Shown: piece by piece, positions 48,034-54,955 of the stretch
How positions within the stretch are numbered: position 1 is the first letter of the stretch
How the letters are laid out: each line of letters starts with the position of its first letter
Virus record (IMG/VR): IMGVR_UViG_3300025840_000015
Span: 1 to 64,000 of that record
DNA from: a virus
Reading direction: 5' to 3' (one strand)
DNA length: 64,000 bases
Program-made: the position numbers and the translations under genes
Notes under the pieces: model-generated
Seen by the model: only the letters and a program-made list of their open reading frames with translations
What the model was told of the DNA's origin: nothing
Databases searched by the model: none

Positions 48034-49980
48034 TTATGACCTCGTTAAACTCCCGTTGGAATAGCTTGAACTATAATAATTTTTATTGAAAATGATTCCA
48101 GAATTATCTTCACCAGATGAAATGGTATCTTTAATCATATTTATTTTACTTTTTGAAATATCAAATGAAACATAAAGATCCTTTAATCCGAGAACATCAT
48201 TTGATTCTGGGAATGCTTGAATCTCAATAATATTATTTGTCAGTGCAGTTTCTGTAATGATAATATTATTAATTATAATTTCTCCAGTTTCATAATTAAC
48301 TGATCCTGCAGACTTAACAACAACAGTTGGTGCAAATTCATCTGAAGCATTTTCTTGTATTTCATTTGATGGTTTTACAATTGATAATACACCAGTCTTT
48401 TTATCTGAATTTGGTGTATCAGTAAAGTAAACAGTGTCAAGTTCATTCAAAATTTTAAATCCAGTTGATTTAATATTATACTTATCATTCACATGGAATT
48501 TATTACCAAAGCAAATTTCATATTGTGCAAATGTATTGATTAGAGCTTTTAAGTCTCTTCTAATAATTACCTTTGTAATATTGGATGTAATTGCAGAATC
48601 TGTATTATCAATAATCTGCAATACTTTACTATACTTGAATCTTCCACCAAATTTATTCAAATCTACTGATTTCGAATAAGAAGTTAGTGATGATATTACT
48701 TTACTATTCAGATCAGATACGTTAGAAATTCTATTAAAGTTATAATATACTGAACTATTAATTTCAACATATAGAATCTTAAGATCAACTATTTTCTGAT
48801 TAATTCCAGAAATGCTATATCTCTTAAGTTCTGATAGAATCTGCTCTTTATCAAAGTCAGATACAAACGTTCCATTTTTTGGTTTTATACTAATCAAAAC
48901 ATTTCCATATTGAGGAGGATCTAGTTCTTCTCCACCAACAACAGAAACAGATTCTGCATTCTTGTAGATTTTAGATTTTATAATAGTTTCATAGTCAGTG
49001 CTGGTTACTGCTCTATTTTGTGAAGAATATAATCTTGGTGCAAAATATCGAACAGAATCAATGCTTTCAATATCAGATCCATTAATTGATTTTCTATTTG
49101 TAGTTACATTAACCGTATTTGTTGGTATTGCAATATTATCTCTATCATCTCTCAAAGTTCCCGCAAATGAGAATGAATCTACTCCATTACCATCTTTACC
49201 CGATGTTATAATGTAATTTGCAGTTATTACATCTGCATTTTGAAGTTCTTTTCCAAATATACCATTACCAAACAGTAATTGATACTTTTCACCCTCTACT
49301 TCTTGTAGGAGATAAACTAAAGAGTTTCTATCAACATCGACAATATTTTCTACTAATCTATATTGATCACCAAGACCGACATCATTTGCTGATCTAACAT
49401 AAGTTCTTATAGTTGTTGAGTCAATAAAAGAGTTATCTAAAATAAATTTTTGATCTATGGAAGAATCTACTGTAAATCTTTTGGTTAAAAGTGTTCCTTC
49501 CTTAATATCAATATTATTAAATGATGCAACACCATTTGTTACTGTCGTTGTGATACTTTCACTAATTGAAAATACAAATGAAGAAGATCTTACAGTTCCT
49601 GTGCAAACTAGTCCAGGTCTTAATGTAAGTGTTGCAGGATAAATTGGAGTATTATCCGCAAGAAATTCTACCGGATCCACTTCAATATTGAAAGATACAT
49701 TTGCAGTTGCCGCTTTTCTTGAACTTGGAACATATCCAATATTTCTTGCAAGAGCAACAACGTTTTGCCTTAATGTTGCAGAGTCTAAAAAGGACTCATT
49801 AACAATCATACTGCTATTAAATGCAGTGATGTAGGTGTTGTATGCTAGTGTATCGATTAAAACTGAAAAATTAGATCCCTCAAAGTCAAAATCAGTAAAT
49901 GTTGAGTTTGCTCTAAGATAATCTTTGATGGAATCTCTTATTTGGTCGAAATCGAGATTTGTAAATTTGGTAAAAGGCAT
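48034..49980 (-). CDS. gp6: Baseplate wedge protein gp6
   Basis: 648 residues. DQIRDSIKDYLRANSTFTDF, GSNFSVLIDTLAYNTYITAF and ESFLDSATLRQNVVALARNIGY form the gp6/gpJ-type N-terminal signature; the rest includes YTSGKDG-like and QNRAVTSTDYETIIKSKI segments shared by baseplate J-like proteins. gp6 forms the inner ring that fastens the wedges together. Follows gp25 with a 4-bp gap. Confidence 0.97.
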   Translation of the reverse strand: MPFTKFTNLDFDQIRDSIKDYLRANSTFTDFDFEGSNFSVLIDTLAYNTYITAFNSSMIVNESFLDSATLRQNVVALARNIGYVPSSRKAATANVSFNIEVDPVEFLADNTPIYPATLTLRPGLVCTGTVRSSSFVFSISESITTTVTNGVASFNNIDIKEGTLLTKRFTVDSSIDQKFILDNSFIDSTTIRTYVRSANDVGLGDQYRLVENIVDVDRNSLVYLLQEVEGEKYQLLFGNGIFGKELQNADVITANYIITSGKDGNGVDSFSFAGTLRDDRDNIAIPTNTVNVTTNRKSINGSDIESIDSVRYFAPRLYSSQNRAVTSTDYETIIKSKIYKNAESVSVVGGEELDPPQYGNVLISIKPKNGTFVSDFDKEQILSELKRYSISGINQKIVDLKILYVEINSSVYYNFNRISNVSDLNSKVISSLTSYSKSVDLNKFGGRFKYSKVLQIIDNTDSAITSNITKVIIRRDLKALINTFAQYEICFGNKFHVNDKYNIKSTGFKILNELDTVYFTDTPNSDKKTGVLSIVKPSNEIQENASDEFAPTVVVKSAGSVNYETGEIIINNIIITETALTNNIIEIQAFPESNDVLGLKDLYVSFDISKSKINMIKDTISSGEDNSGIIFNKNYYSSSYSNGSLTRS

Positions 49981-49984
49981 TTTT

Positions 49985-50386
49985 TTATCTTGTTGCCTCT
50001 AGGATGAATGAGAACTGTTGTGTTGGAATTTCTTGTCCAATGACATCAAATATAATTGTAACTTCAAAAGTGTTTTCATCTGGTGATGGTTCCACTTCAA
50101 CATCGATATTTTCAACTCTTGGTTCATAATTTATGATAACTTCCTTTATTTTTTCCTGAATTTCAATGGCAGTTCCATAATCTACGAAGTCAAAGAGACT
50201 ACTCCTTACATCTGAACCAAGATCCGAGTTAAAAAAGCGCTCATTTTTCATTGTTTCAATCAAATTTCGAACCGAACGTATGATTGCATTACGATCTTTG
50301 ATAATTGGGATGTCTTTTGTTACCGGATGTGGATCAAAGGATAGACTAATATCTTTAAAAGATCTAGATACCCTAGTTACTGCCAT
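49985..50386 (-). CDS. gp25: Baseplate wedge protein gp25
   Basis: 133 residues with the family's conserved elements KDIPIIKDRNAIIRSVRNLI, NERFFNSDLGSDVRSSLFDF and a C-terminal beta layer (EVTIIFDVIGQEIP). gp25 has a lysozyme-unrelated EPR-type core (here EPRVENIDVEVEP) and links sheath to baseplate. First gene of the late structural run in transcription order, with a GATAAATA box upstream. Confidence 0.97.
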   Translation of the reverse strand: MAVTRVSRSFKDISLSFDPHPVTKDIPIIKDRNAIIRSVRNLIETMKNERFFNSDLGSDVRSSLFDFVDYGTAIEIQEKIKEVIINYEPRVENIDVEVEPSPDENTFEVTIIFDVIGQEIPTQQFSFILEATR

Positions 50387-50405
50387 TTTTTAGAAAGTTT
50401 TTAAA

Positions 50406-50413
50406 TATTTATC
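50406..50413 (-). promoter_or_regulatory. Late-type promoter box GATAAATA before gp25
   Basis: Minus strand GATAAATA, 20 bp before the gp25 ATG and just after the speD stop; one base from the exact late box. Confidence 0.5.
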
Positions 50414-50423
50414 AACTATTTTC

Positions 50424-50750
50424 TCATCTATCCATCTGTCGATAACAGTAATTGTAAGAATCTAGGTATTTTAGCAGTTCAATTGCAATAATTCCGGGAT
50501 TTTTTTCGCCACAAGTGTAAATATCGATCGCTAAACAACCGTTTTCGGGCCAGGTGTGACAAGAAACATGACTTTCTGCAAGTGTAATGACGACTGTGCA
50601 ACCTTGTGGTATGAAACAATGTGAAAAAACGTTCAAAATGGTCATGCCAGAACGATTTATGCCGTCGATCATGACTTTTTTGAGCGAATCTATGTCATTT
50701 AATGTGTCAAATTTGACATCATATACCTCTAAGAGTATATGCTTACCCAT
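50424..50750 (-). CDS. speD: S-adenosylmethionine decarboxylase (SpeD), bacterial class 1B type
   Basis: 108 residues. The proenzyme self-cleaves between E59 and S60 in LAESHVSCHTWPENG, producing the pyruvoyl cofactor; the HTWPE and C-rich YTCG motifs are intact. It decarboxylates AdoMet to supply aminopropyl groups for spermidine. speD is a recurring auxiliary metabolic gene of cyanomyoviruses and sits beside gp25 in several of them. ATG at 50750 (MGKHILLEVY) agrees with the family; a TTG 15 bp earlier is also open. Host polyamine supply during infection is the presumed role. Confidence 0.95.
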   Translation of the reverse strand: MGKHILLEVYDVKFDTLNDIDSLKKVMIDGINRSGMTILNVFSHCFIPQGCTVVITLAESHVSCHTWPENGCLAIDIYTCGEKNPGIIAIELLKYLDSYNYCYRQMDR

Positions 50751-50787
50751 GGAAATGTTTTTCAATTCGATGATGCTCTAAAAATTT

Positions 50788-50795
50788 TATTTATT
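50788..50795 (-). promoter_or_regulatory. Late-type promoter box AATAAATA before speD
   Basis: Minus strand AATAAATA between the upstream terminator and speD. Confidence 0.4.
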
Positions 50796-50807
50796 CTTGA
50801 TTTTGCA

Positions 50808-50836
50808 CAAAAAAATCCCCCCAAAAGGGAGGATTT
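50808..50836 (-). terminator. Intrinsic terminator upstream of speD
   Basis: Minus strand AAATCCTCCC-TTTT-GGGGGGATTT followed by T-run; one mispaired base in the stem. It closes the glycosyltransferase unit. Confidence 0.88.
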
Positions 50837-50842
50837 GAAGAA

Positions 50843-50995
50843 TTATTTGCCTTGTCCCCGGTATTTTTTACGAGCTTTATTACGAGCGGTAGCGGCATAC
50901 TTGGTTCCATCACCATCTCCCTGACGAGTCTTCTTAGGAGGACCCGGAGAATATGAGGTTTTGTAGAGTCCACTGCCAACTTTTGATCTTGCCAT
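50843..50995 (-). CDS. Small basic protein (50 aa)
   Basis: MARSKVGSGLYKTSYSPGPPKK then a Lys/Arg-rich tail (NKARKKYRGQGK). Ends just before an intrinsic terminator and follows the 56-residue gene after 4 bp. The charge suggests nucleic acid or virion DNA binding; no family named. Confidence 0.75.
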   Translation of the reverse strand: MARSKVGSGLYKTSYSPGPPKKTRQGDGDGTKYAATARNKARKKYRGQGK

Positions 50996-50999
50996 GATT

Positions 51000-51170
51000 T
51001 TAGTCCTCGATTAGTGTAATTTTTGTTTCAATAGAGTCGGGAGATGGACATCCTGTCTTATAAAATTGCTCTGAGAGGATGTCCATGGTGTCAAAATACT
51101 CATCTTCGGTCAGATTTGTGTATAAAACCTGACCATCACTGAGAATTGAGTATCTTTCTCTGTCTGTCAT
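51000..51170 (-). CDS. Small acidic protein (56 aa)
   Basis: MTDRERYSILSDGQVLYTNL start, then LTEDEYFDTMDILSEQFYKTG. Its ATG overlaps the glycosyltransferase stop by 4 bp, so it is translationally coupled. No family recognised. Confidence 0.75.
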   Translation of the reverse strand: MTDRERYSILSDGQVLYTNLTEDEYFDTMDILSEQFYKTGCPSPDSIETKITLIED

Positions 51171-51934
51171 CAGATAACGCGAGTCTTTTCGTGTCCAACG
51201 CGAATGCGAGGATCACACCAAATCTCAAAACCTGCTGAGATTGCATCCAGACAGAAGGATACGTCCTCTCCACACATGTCCTGAACGTTACCAGACTCAA
51301 ATACTTGCATCTTGGGAGCAAACCAGGGATACTTCATCTCTTCGTGCTCAAATACTCCGTTCTTAATCAGGACCCATCCAAATCCTGTGTAGTCAACAGT
51401 GAATGGTTTGCGGCGCTTGGAGATACTCTCAAGCGTTTCGTGATTCATCACACCACCATTGCCACGGAAGTCCTCTTCGTCCAGCCAATGAGCAACTGAT
51501 GTGGTGCGACCGTCCTCAGTGCAATACCAACCTGCTGCAATTTCTTTGTCCATCAGAACCAATTGATAAAGTTTTTCTGTGTTGAAAACAATATCAGAAT
51601 CAATCCAAAGTTGATAATCATAATTAAGTTTTCCATCCCACGGAAGTTGATCAGGTCCACGCAGAACGTTCGCTCCTAAACACTTGCAACGTGCAAAGTT
51701 TACCATTGACGAATAATCCTGCGAGATCTGGATAGATGCTCCGCACTTCACCAAGTCAAATGCCATCTGCACAAAGGACTTGAGGAATTGATATGAAACT
51801 CCACGTCCTGGGAGACAAAATACGATTGTCTTGCCCCTCAGCATTTCTTTTGCCTGCTCATAATCCCACGTGGTGGCGGCGGAATCTGAATTCGTGGCAG
51901 GCGTTTTTGCTTTTACTGTAAATCCTTTAGACAT
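51170..51934 (-). CDS. GT-A fold glycosyltransferase
   Basis: 254 residues. KTIVFCLPGRGVSYQFLKSF opens a Rossmann-like nucleotide-sugar domain; LWIDSDIVF (DSD at 112-114) is the metal-binding DxD motif; DYTGFGWVLIKNGVF and CGEDVSFCLDAISAGFEIWCD match the acceptor-side motifs of Anp1/GT2-type enzymes seen in cyanophages. It could modify host surface glycans, virion proteins or DNA; the substrate cannot be read from sequence. A near-consensus sigma70 promoter stands directly upstream, and two small genes follow in the same unit. Confidence 0.9.
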   Translation of the reverse strand: MSKGFTVKAKTPATNSDSAATTWDYEQAKEMLRGKTIVFCLPGRGVSYQFLKSFVQMAFDLVKCGASIQISQDYSSMVNFARCKCLGANVLRGPDQLPWDGKLNYDYQLWIDSDIVFNTEKLYQLVLMDKEIAAGWYCTEDGRTTSVAHWLDEEDFRGNGGVMNHETLESISKRRKPFTVDYTGFGWVLIKNGVFEHEEMKYPWFAPKMQVFESGNVQDMCGEDVSFCLDAISAGFEIWCDPRIRVGHEKTRVI

Positions 51935-51956
51935 AATAGAAAGTTGTTACTGCAAT

Positions 51957-51985
51957 ATCATACGGTATTATGTAGGTTTTGTCAA
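51957..51985 (-). promoter_or_regulatory. Consensus sigma70 promoter for the glycosyltransferase unit
   Basis: Minus strand TTGACA, exactly 17 bp, TATGAT, 23 bp before the ATG. It overlaps the stop codon of the AbrB-like gene. Confidence 0.85.
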
Positions 51986-52158
51986 CCTCGGTCAGTCACG
52001 ATCAGACAATCTCCATCAACCTCGATGTTTAGGTTTGTGCCCTCATACCATCCCTTCTCATCGAGAATCCACTGGGGAATTGTGATAAAAAATTCACCGC
52101 TAACTGTATCCACCTCTACGGTTGTTAAATTTTCTGCGCGATTTTTTTTCATTTTCAT
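51982..52158 (-). CDS. AbrB/SpoVT-like DNA-binding protein
   Basis: 58 residues from the chosen ATG (MKMKKNRAEN; GAGAAG upstream). VSGEFFITIPQWILDEKGWYEG with TNLNIEVDGDCLIVTD is the swapped-hairpin AbrB pattern: a strand, I-P-x-x-(I/L)-x-x-x-G-W-x-x-G-x, then two strands. Such dimers are transition-state regulators or antitoxin-like repressors and recur in cyanophages. Probably a regulator of phage early genes; the target is unknown. The longer reading frame extending upstream passes through non-coding hairpins and is not supported. Confidence 0.82.
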   Translation of the reverse strand: MKMKKNRAENLTTVEVDTVSGEFFITIPQWILDEKGWYEGTNLNIEVDGDCLIVTDRG

Positions 52159-52400
52159 GTTTTCTTCTCTAGTTTTTATATAGGACTTTGAGGATTTTTG
52201 TGGGCACGAAAAATTTTTTGAATCGAGAAGCGTTTTATATTTACTTCGCGATCGTAACACTTTATAGATTAGGGTAGTTAGGGGTTTTATATACGGGGGG
52301 GGCATGGATCGGATCATCGGCGCCCCGCCCGCGCGGGGCACTGTGTTTTACGAAGATTGGGGCGGCAGGGTATAAAGAACTGCCGCCCGCTAAGTGTAAC
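52159..52400 (-). other. Gene-free leader with two strong G/C hairpins
   Basis: Between the DUF6011 gene and the AbrB-like gene. Hairpin 1 (52360-52388): GGGCGGCAG / CTGCCGCCC with an 11-nt loop holding TATAAAGAA, 12 bp after the DUF6011 stop, so it may act as its terminator although no T-run follows. Hairpin 2 (52322-52339): GCCCCGC / GCGGGGC with a 4-nt loop. The remaining ~150 bp is AT-rich and precedes the AbrB-like gene; the boxes there (TATATA) lack a clear -35. Confidence 0.6.
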
Positions 52401-52820
52401 TTAGAGTCCGAACTTTTCCCGACAGATAGGACCGATTCCTAACTCTATTGAAAGAGGGTTAGTTAGTTCACGAGCGCAACACGAGCAGGTGCCAGTATTC
52501 TGCCCGTAAAGTTTAGCGGCAGAGTAAGGATCAGCGGCGACGGATTGCACCCGTTTGATTAGATCAACCTCACCCAGATTAGTGGCGTTAGAAGTGATCC
52601 AACCCAGATAAATGTTGCTCATTGTGCCCCACTGATTAACCTCTTTATCGTGAGAAAAAACATACATTTTTCCCTGATATTTCGAGGGTTTAACTATAAA
52701 GTCTTGGAATCGCATTGTGATTCGCTTAAGACCGCGATTCTGTGCCTCTTCAATTGCATTAATGATCCCGCTAAAGTTATGGGCGGGAATGGCATTGTGG
52801 CGGATGATGGGATGGCGCAT
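52401..52820 (-). CDS. DUF6011-type phage protein
   Basis: 139 residues. The C-terminal GTCSCCARELTNPLSIELGIGPICREKFG (split: CSCCARELT ... GIGPICREKFG) is the DUF6011 pattern: a C-x-x-C / P-I-C knuckle typical of a small zinc-binding domain found in many phage and plasmid proteins. The first ~100 residues are alpha/beta (ITMRFQDFIVKPSKY, MYVFSHDKEVNQWG). Function unknown. Its leader carries the GCGGG hairpin described for other genes of this region. Confidence 0.8.
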   Translation of the reverse strand: MRHPIIRHNAIPAHNFSGIINAIEEAQNRGLKRITMRFQDFIVKPSKYQGKMYVFSHDKEVNQWGTMSNIYLGWITSNATNLGEVDLIKRVQSVAADPYSAAKLYGQNTGTCSCCARELTNPLSIELGIGPICREKFGL

Positions 52821-52845
52821 GATGCTTACCGGTGGTTTGGTTGGT

Positions 52846-52861
52846 GCGGGTTCTGCCCCGC
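52846..52861 (-). promoter_or_regulatory. Leader hairpin GCGGG/CCCGC before DUF6011 gene
   Basis: Minus strand GCGGG-GCAGAA-CCCGC in the 5' leader. Related to the hairpins at 54032-54048 and 55192-55208, all followed by CACCA. Confidence 0.55.
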
Positions 52862-52883
52862 GTGATCTAATGGTAAAGAGTAA

Positions 52884-52903
52884 GGGGGGGAGAATGCCCC
52901 CCC
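52884..52903 (-). terminator. G7/C7 hairpin after the winged-helix gene
   Basis: GGGGGGG-CATTCT-CCCCCCC on the minus strand, 12 bp beyond the stop. Followed by CTTACTCTTTACC, a poor U-tract, so termination is likely but not certain. Confidence 0.55.
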
Positions 52904-52915
52904 GTTAACATTAGT

Positions 52916-53215
52916 TCACACTCCCAGGAACCGGGCGATCCGCTCACGCTTGCGAAGCGGCAGGAGGCGTTTGTAGGAAACAAAGGAGCGGCGCCCAATG
53001 CTGTATTCATAGCGGCGCACCATCCCTTGTGCCGCCATCTCCTTAAGAAGGATGGAAACGGTGGTGCGTGCCTCCTTGGGCATCCCCAGCGCCCGGTTGA
53101 TCTCAGAGGGTCCAAGACCGTGGCGGGTTTTGTCCCCATCCATCGGCAGAACCGACAGGATCGCCCATTGGTAGGTTGCGCCGAATGCCTTGCGATCGGT
53201 GATGGTGGTGAACAT
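52916..53215 (-). CDS. Small winged-helix-like protein, candidate transcription regulator
   Basis: 99 residues. Pattern: helix (GATYQWAILSVLPMDG), LGPSEINRALGMPKEARTTVSILLKEMAAQGMVRRYEYSI, broken up for length, gives helix-turn-recognition helix (PSEINRALGMP / ARTTVSILLKEM) and a wing (GMVRRYEYSIGRRSF), then a basic C-terminus (LRKRERIARF). This resembles MarR-type winged helices but is shorter and I do not name a family. It sits within the early region whose promoters carry repeated palindromes, so it is the leading candidate for their binder; that is inference. Confidence 0.72.
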   Translation of the reverse strand: MFTTITDRKAFGATYQWAILSVLPMDGDKTRHGLGPSEINRALGMPKEARTTVSILLKEMAAQGMVRRYEYSIGRRSFVSYKRLLPLRKRERIARFLGV

Positions 53216-53307
53216 GGTTCAGTGGTGGTGAACGACCCCCATAAATTACCGGATCCACAGGAACCTGCCAACGTGGGGTTGTGACACCTTTAGGATTGGC
53301 ACAACCC

Positions 53308-53640
53308 CAGTTTGTATAAAGAATAAAACAAGGATTGCAAGATATAAAGAATAAGACAGGACTGAATGTAAAGAATAAACCACACCACTGACCAATAGTT
53401 TACATTCAATCCTGTGTTATTCTTTATACTCAGAGAAAATATAAAGAATAAAGAACTGATTAGGATTCATTCTTTATTCTTTATACTCAGTGTTAAGTAT
53501 AAAGATTAAGATTTATTTCTTTTTCCTCCTTTTGTTTGCTGATTGTTTCTTCGGTGTTAGAATGTTCTTAAACCTTTTATCAGGACGTGATTTACCATCC
53601 CGATGAATCCATTTGTTTGCCATGTTCTTTATACAAACTG
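53308..53640. repeat. Cluster of TATAAAGAATAA repeats bracketed by a 16-bp inverted repeat
   Basis: Copies (consensus TATAAAGAATAA): direct at 53315-53326, 53343-53354, 53367-53378 (one mismatch), 53440-53451, 53498-53509 (one mismatch); inverted at 53417-53428, 53474-53485 and partly 53624-53633. CAGTTTGTATAAAGAA at 53308-53323 is the perfect reverse complement of 53625-53640. An internal imperfect inverted repeat (ACAGG-C/T-TGAATGTAAA) pairs 53355-53372 with about 53398-53416. 53216-53512 holds no gene; the 36-residue gene lies within the right part. Iteron-like origin, operator cluster or structured RNA are possible. Confidence 0.85.
53513..53623 (-). CDS. Very small basic protein (36 aa)
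   Basis: MANKWIHRDGKSRPDKRFKNI followed by a Lys/Arg-rich end (NKRRKKK). Start 6 bp after the stop of the 54-residue gene. Its short length makes it tentative, but the composition and coupling look real. Confidence 0.6.
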   Translation of the reverse strand: MANKWIHRDGKSRPDKRFKNILTPKKQSANKRRKKK

Positions 53641-53793
53641 TGCAGGTGAACCACAAGACTGATAGAATCTAATCATTCTCTCTGCCTCTTCCTTTGTAGT
53701 GAAAGATTGTGTTCGCCATTGGCATTCATTATATGGTGATATGTATTTAATTGTGAAACCAATTGAATTAATTTGTTTTTGATTGTTGTTCAT
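53629..53793 (-). CDS. Small phage protein (54 aa)
   Basis: IGFTIKYISPYNECQWRTQSF then TTKEEAERMIRFYQSCGSPAQFV. The pairing of a short beta pair with a helix ending in FYxSCGSPA recurs in small phage proteins; no function known. Downstream of two TCTCGTCGAGA palindromes; the right one of the promoter pair precedes it by about 50 bp. Confidence 0.72.
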   Translation of the reverse strand: MNNNQKQINSIGFTIKYISPYNECQWRTQSFTTKEEAERMIRFYQSCGSPAQFV

Positions 53794-53821
53794 TGTTTGG
53801 TGTTTGTTTTAATGTTGTTTT

Positions 53822-53877
53822 ATTGTATTGTGCGCACACATCTCGTCGAGATTCTGTATGCGCACATCTCGTCGAGA
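53822..53877 (-). promoter_or_regulatory. Promoter with two TCTCGTCGAGA palindromes
   Basis: Palindromes at 53841-53851 and 53867-53877, 26 bp apart and each preceded by GCGCACA-like sequence. On the minus strand the palindrome core supplies TCGACG as a -35-like hexamer, with TACAAT 16 bp downstream (53822-53827), 29 bp before the ATG of the 54-residue gene. Confidence 0.65.
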
Positions 53878-53880
53878 TTT

Positions 53881-54015
53881 CTATACTTCCTCAACCTCCA
53901 ATCCAAGGAGTTGATCAACAGTAACCTCCAAAAGTGCTGCCAATTCTTCATCACTCATCCATGTGATGTCGATCGGCATTTCTTCGATCTGTGCGGTGGT
54001 GGTGAAGTGATCCAT
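53881..54015 (-). CDS. Small acidic protein (44 aa)
   Basis: MDHFTTTAQIEEMPIDITWM with an acidic helical C-terminus (EELAALLEVTVDQLLGLEVEEV, of which LLGLEVEEV ends it). Located between a leader hairpin and the palindrome pair. Function unknown. Confidence 0.65.
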   Translation of the reverse strand: MDHFTTTAQIEEMPIDITWMSDEELAALLEVTVDQLLGLEVEEV

Positions 54016-54031
54016 GGTTTCTGGTGGTGGT

Positions 54032-54048
54032 GCGGGTTCCTGTCCCGC
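54032..54048 (-). promoter_or_regulatory. Leader hairpin GCGGG-ACAGGAA-CCCGC
   Basis: Stem of 5 bp with a 7-nt loop containing AGGA, ending 16 nt before the ATG of the 44-residue gene. The same sequence and the same spacing recur before the 57-residue gene at 55192-55208. Confidence 0.6.
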
Positions 54049-54071
54049 TTGCTCTAATGGTAAAGGGTAAT

Positions 54072-54089
54072 GGGGGCGTTGCCGCCCCC
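54072..54089 (-). terminator. G/C hairpin after the 69-residue gene
   Basis: GGGGGCG-GCAA-CGCCCCC on the minus strand, 12 bp after the stop codon; a short T-rich tail (ATTACCCTTT) follows. Confidence 0.55.
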
Positions 54090-54101
54090 CTGGCAGACGG
54101 T

Positions 54102-54311
54102 TCAGCGATTGGCACGACGGCGGCGGATCTCATCGCCATAGGTGTGCGCCTCATCGTCGTAACGACCCTCAGCGATGGGGTTCCATCCCCGCATTGCCTC
54201 AGCGGCGCGGCGGGCATCCTGGGCGCTCCAGAGCAGCGCCTCATCGCTCATGCTCTTGGCACGTGCCTCCCAAGTGGCGAAATCAGCGGCGGTGGCGTAA
54301 GTGGCGATCAT
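54102..54311 (-). CDS. Small helical protein (69 aa)
   Basis: MIATYATAADFATWEARAKSM, WSAQDARRAAEAM, and a basic end RRRRANR. High Ala content and helix propensity; shares its style with small early proteins of cyanophages but no named family. TACAAT at about 54340 with no good -35 is the only upstream promoter box. Confidence 0.68.
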   Translation of the reverse strand: MIATYATAADFATWEARAKSMSDEALLWSAQDARRAAEAMRGWNPIAEGRYDDEAHTYGDEIRRRRANR

Positions 54312-54450
54312 GGTCCGGTGGTGTGAACTGCGATAATTGTAGCAGATAATTGGGGGGGGAGAGAGGAGGAGATCGATCGAATCCCCATTGTGACGATTTA
54401 TGAACAGTCCACCGATTGTCTGATTCTGGCGCCGGGCGCGTGTAGAATAA

Positions 54451-54526
54451 GGGGACAATCAGATGAGGGGTGGGGTAACCCCGTTGATGAAATGGTCGCC
54501 ACGCCCCCTGCGCAATTTTATTTGCG
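54451..54526. ncRNA. Structured element A (paralogue of element B)
   Basis: Starts GGGGACAATC and holds GAGGGG, GGGGTAACCCC, TCGCCAC and CCCCCTGC in the same order as 56620-56680, although the linking bases differ. An outer AGGGGTGG / CCACGCCCC pairing with an inner GGGG-TAA-CCCC hairpin can form, followed by CGCAA-TTTTAT-TTGCG. Strand and nature (RNA or DNA site) unresolved. Confidence 0.45.
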
Positions 54527-54543
54527 AACAATTGTGAAATGTG

Positions 54544-54573
54544 TTGACCCGACCGGATCCCCTATGCTAGGAT
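54544..54573 (+). promoter_or_regulatory. Plus-strand sigma70-like promoter without a gene
   Basis: TTGACC, 18 bp, TAGGAT, then about 40 bp to the hairpin at 54615-54630. It could yield a short RNA of about 50-60 nt. Confidence 0.35.
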
Positions 54574-54614
54574 TGGGGTAGAACCTTTTGTATGTTACGG
54601 ATTGTTAAAGAAAG

Positions 54615-54630
54615 GGGGCGTTGCCGCCCC
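54615..54630 (-). terminator. Intrinsic-type terminator after the 95-residue gene
   Basis: Minus strand GGGGCG-GCAA-CGCCCC followed by CTTTCTTT. Loop and stem resemble the hairpin at 54072-54089. Confidence 0.65.
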
Positions 54631-54638
54631 GTTGTGGT

Positions 54639-54926
54639 TCAATGGAAAAAGTCGTAAGGCGTTTGCTCTGTCGGATCATATCCCTCCCAGAGCATTGCTA
54701 CAGTGCTAGCAATGCTGCGCTCTGCCTTCCAGCAGTCTAGGATGACATCCAGTGCCCAACCGTCATCAAGGGTGGCAGGGGGGCATTCCTGCGCCTCCAC
54801 AGCATCCCAGAACTCTCCAAAGGACTCATCCTGCCAGCAGGATTCGGAATCCAGCGCCATGCGCCGGTTGTATTCTTGGCGCTCTTGGCGCTCCATCTCT
54901 GCAAGGGTGCTGTTGTGAAAATCCAT
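54639..54926 (-). CDS. Hypothetical early protein (95 aa)
   Basis: MDFHNSTLAEMERQERQEYN start, central LDSESCWQDESFGEFWDAVE, and an ending GYDPTEQTPYDFFH. Acidic, helical. An ATG start after a CACCACACC leader is preferred over the longer in-frame start, which would cover the promoter. TTGACC-17-TATACT promoter precedes it. Confidence 0.75.
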   Translation of the reverse strand: MDFHNSTLAEMERQERQEYNRRMALDSESCWQDESFGEFWDAVEAQECPPATLDDGWALDVILDCWKAERSIASTVAMLWEGYDPTEQTPYDFFH

Positions 54927-54955
54927 GGTTCCGGTGTGGTGCGGTTTGCTTTGAA

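Larger units (their letters stand above)
54312..54638. other. Gene-free interval with structured element A and a plus-strand promoter
   Basis: 327 bp without a credible gene. It holds a G-run, the palindrome GGCGCCGGGCGC at about 54429, element A at 54451-54526 (matching element B at 56620-56680), and a plus-strand promoter TTGACC-18 bp-TAGGAT at 54544-54573. The right end carries the 3' hairpin of the 95-residue gene. Confidence 0.7.

Noticed and set aside
50424-50765. TTG start for speD
   Set aside because: Family proteins begin at the ATG (MGKHILLEVY) and the TTG has no better ribosome site, though it cannot be excluded.
52159-52341. N-terminal extension of the AbrB-like protein (119 aa)
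   Set aside because: The added part is translated from AT-rich leader and hairpin DNA and carries no protein-like pattern; the ATG at 52158 has a ribosome site.
54021-54066. T-arm-like GCGGGTTCCTGTCCCGC followed by D-arm-like TCTAATGGTAAAG on the plus strand, suggesting a permuted tRNA
   Set aside because: No anticodon arm or acceptor stem, wrong order, position 58 not A, and the same bases are explained as a minus-strand leader hairpin repeated before other genes.
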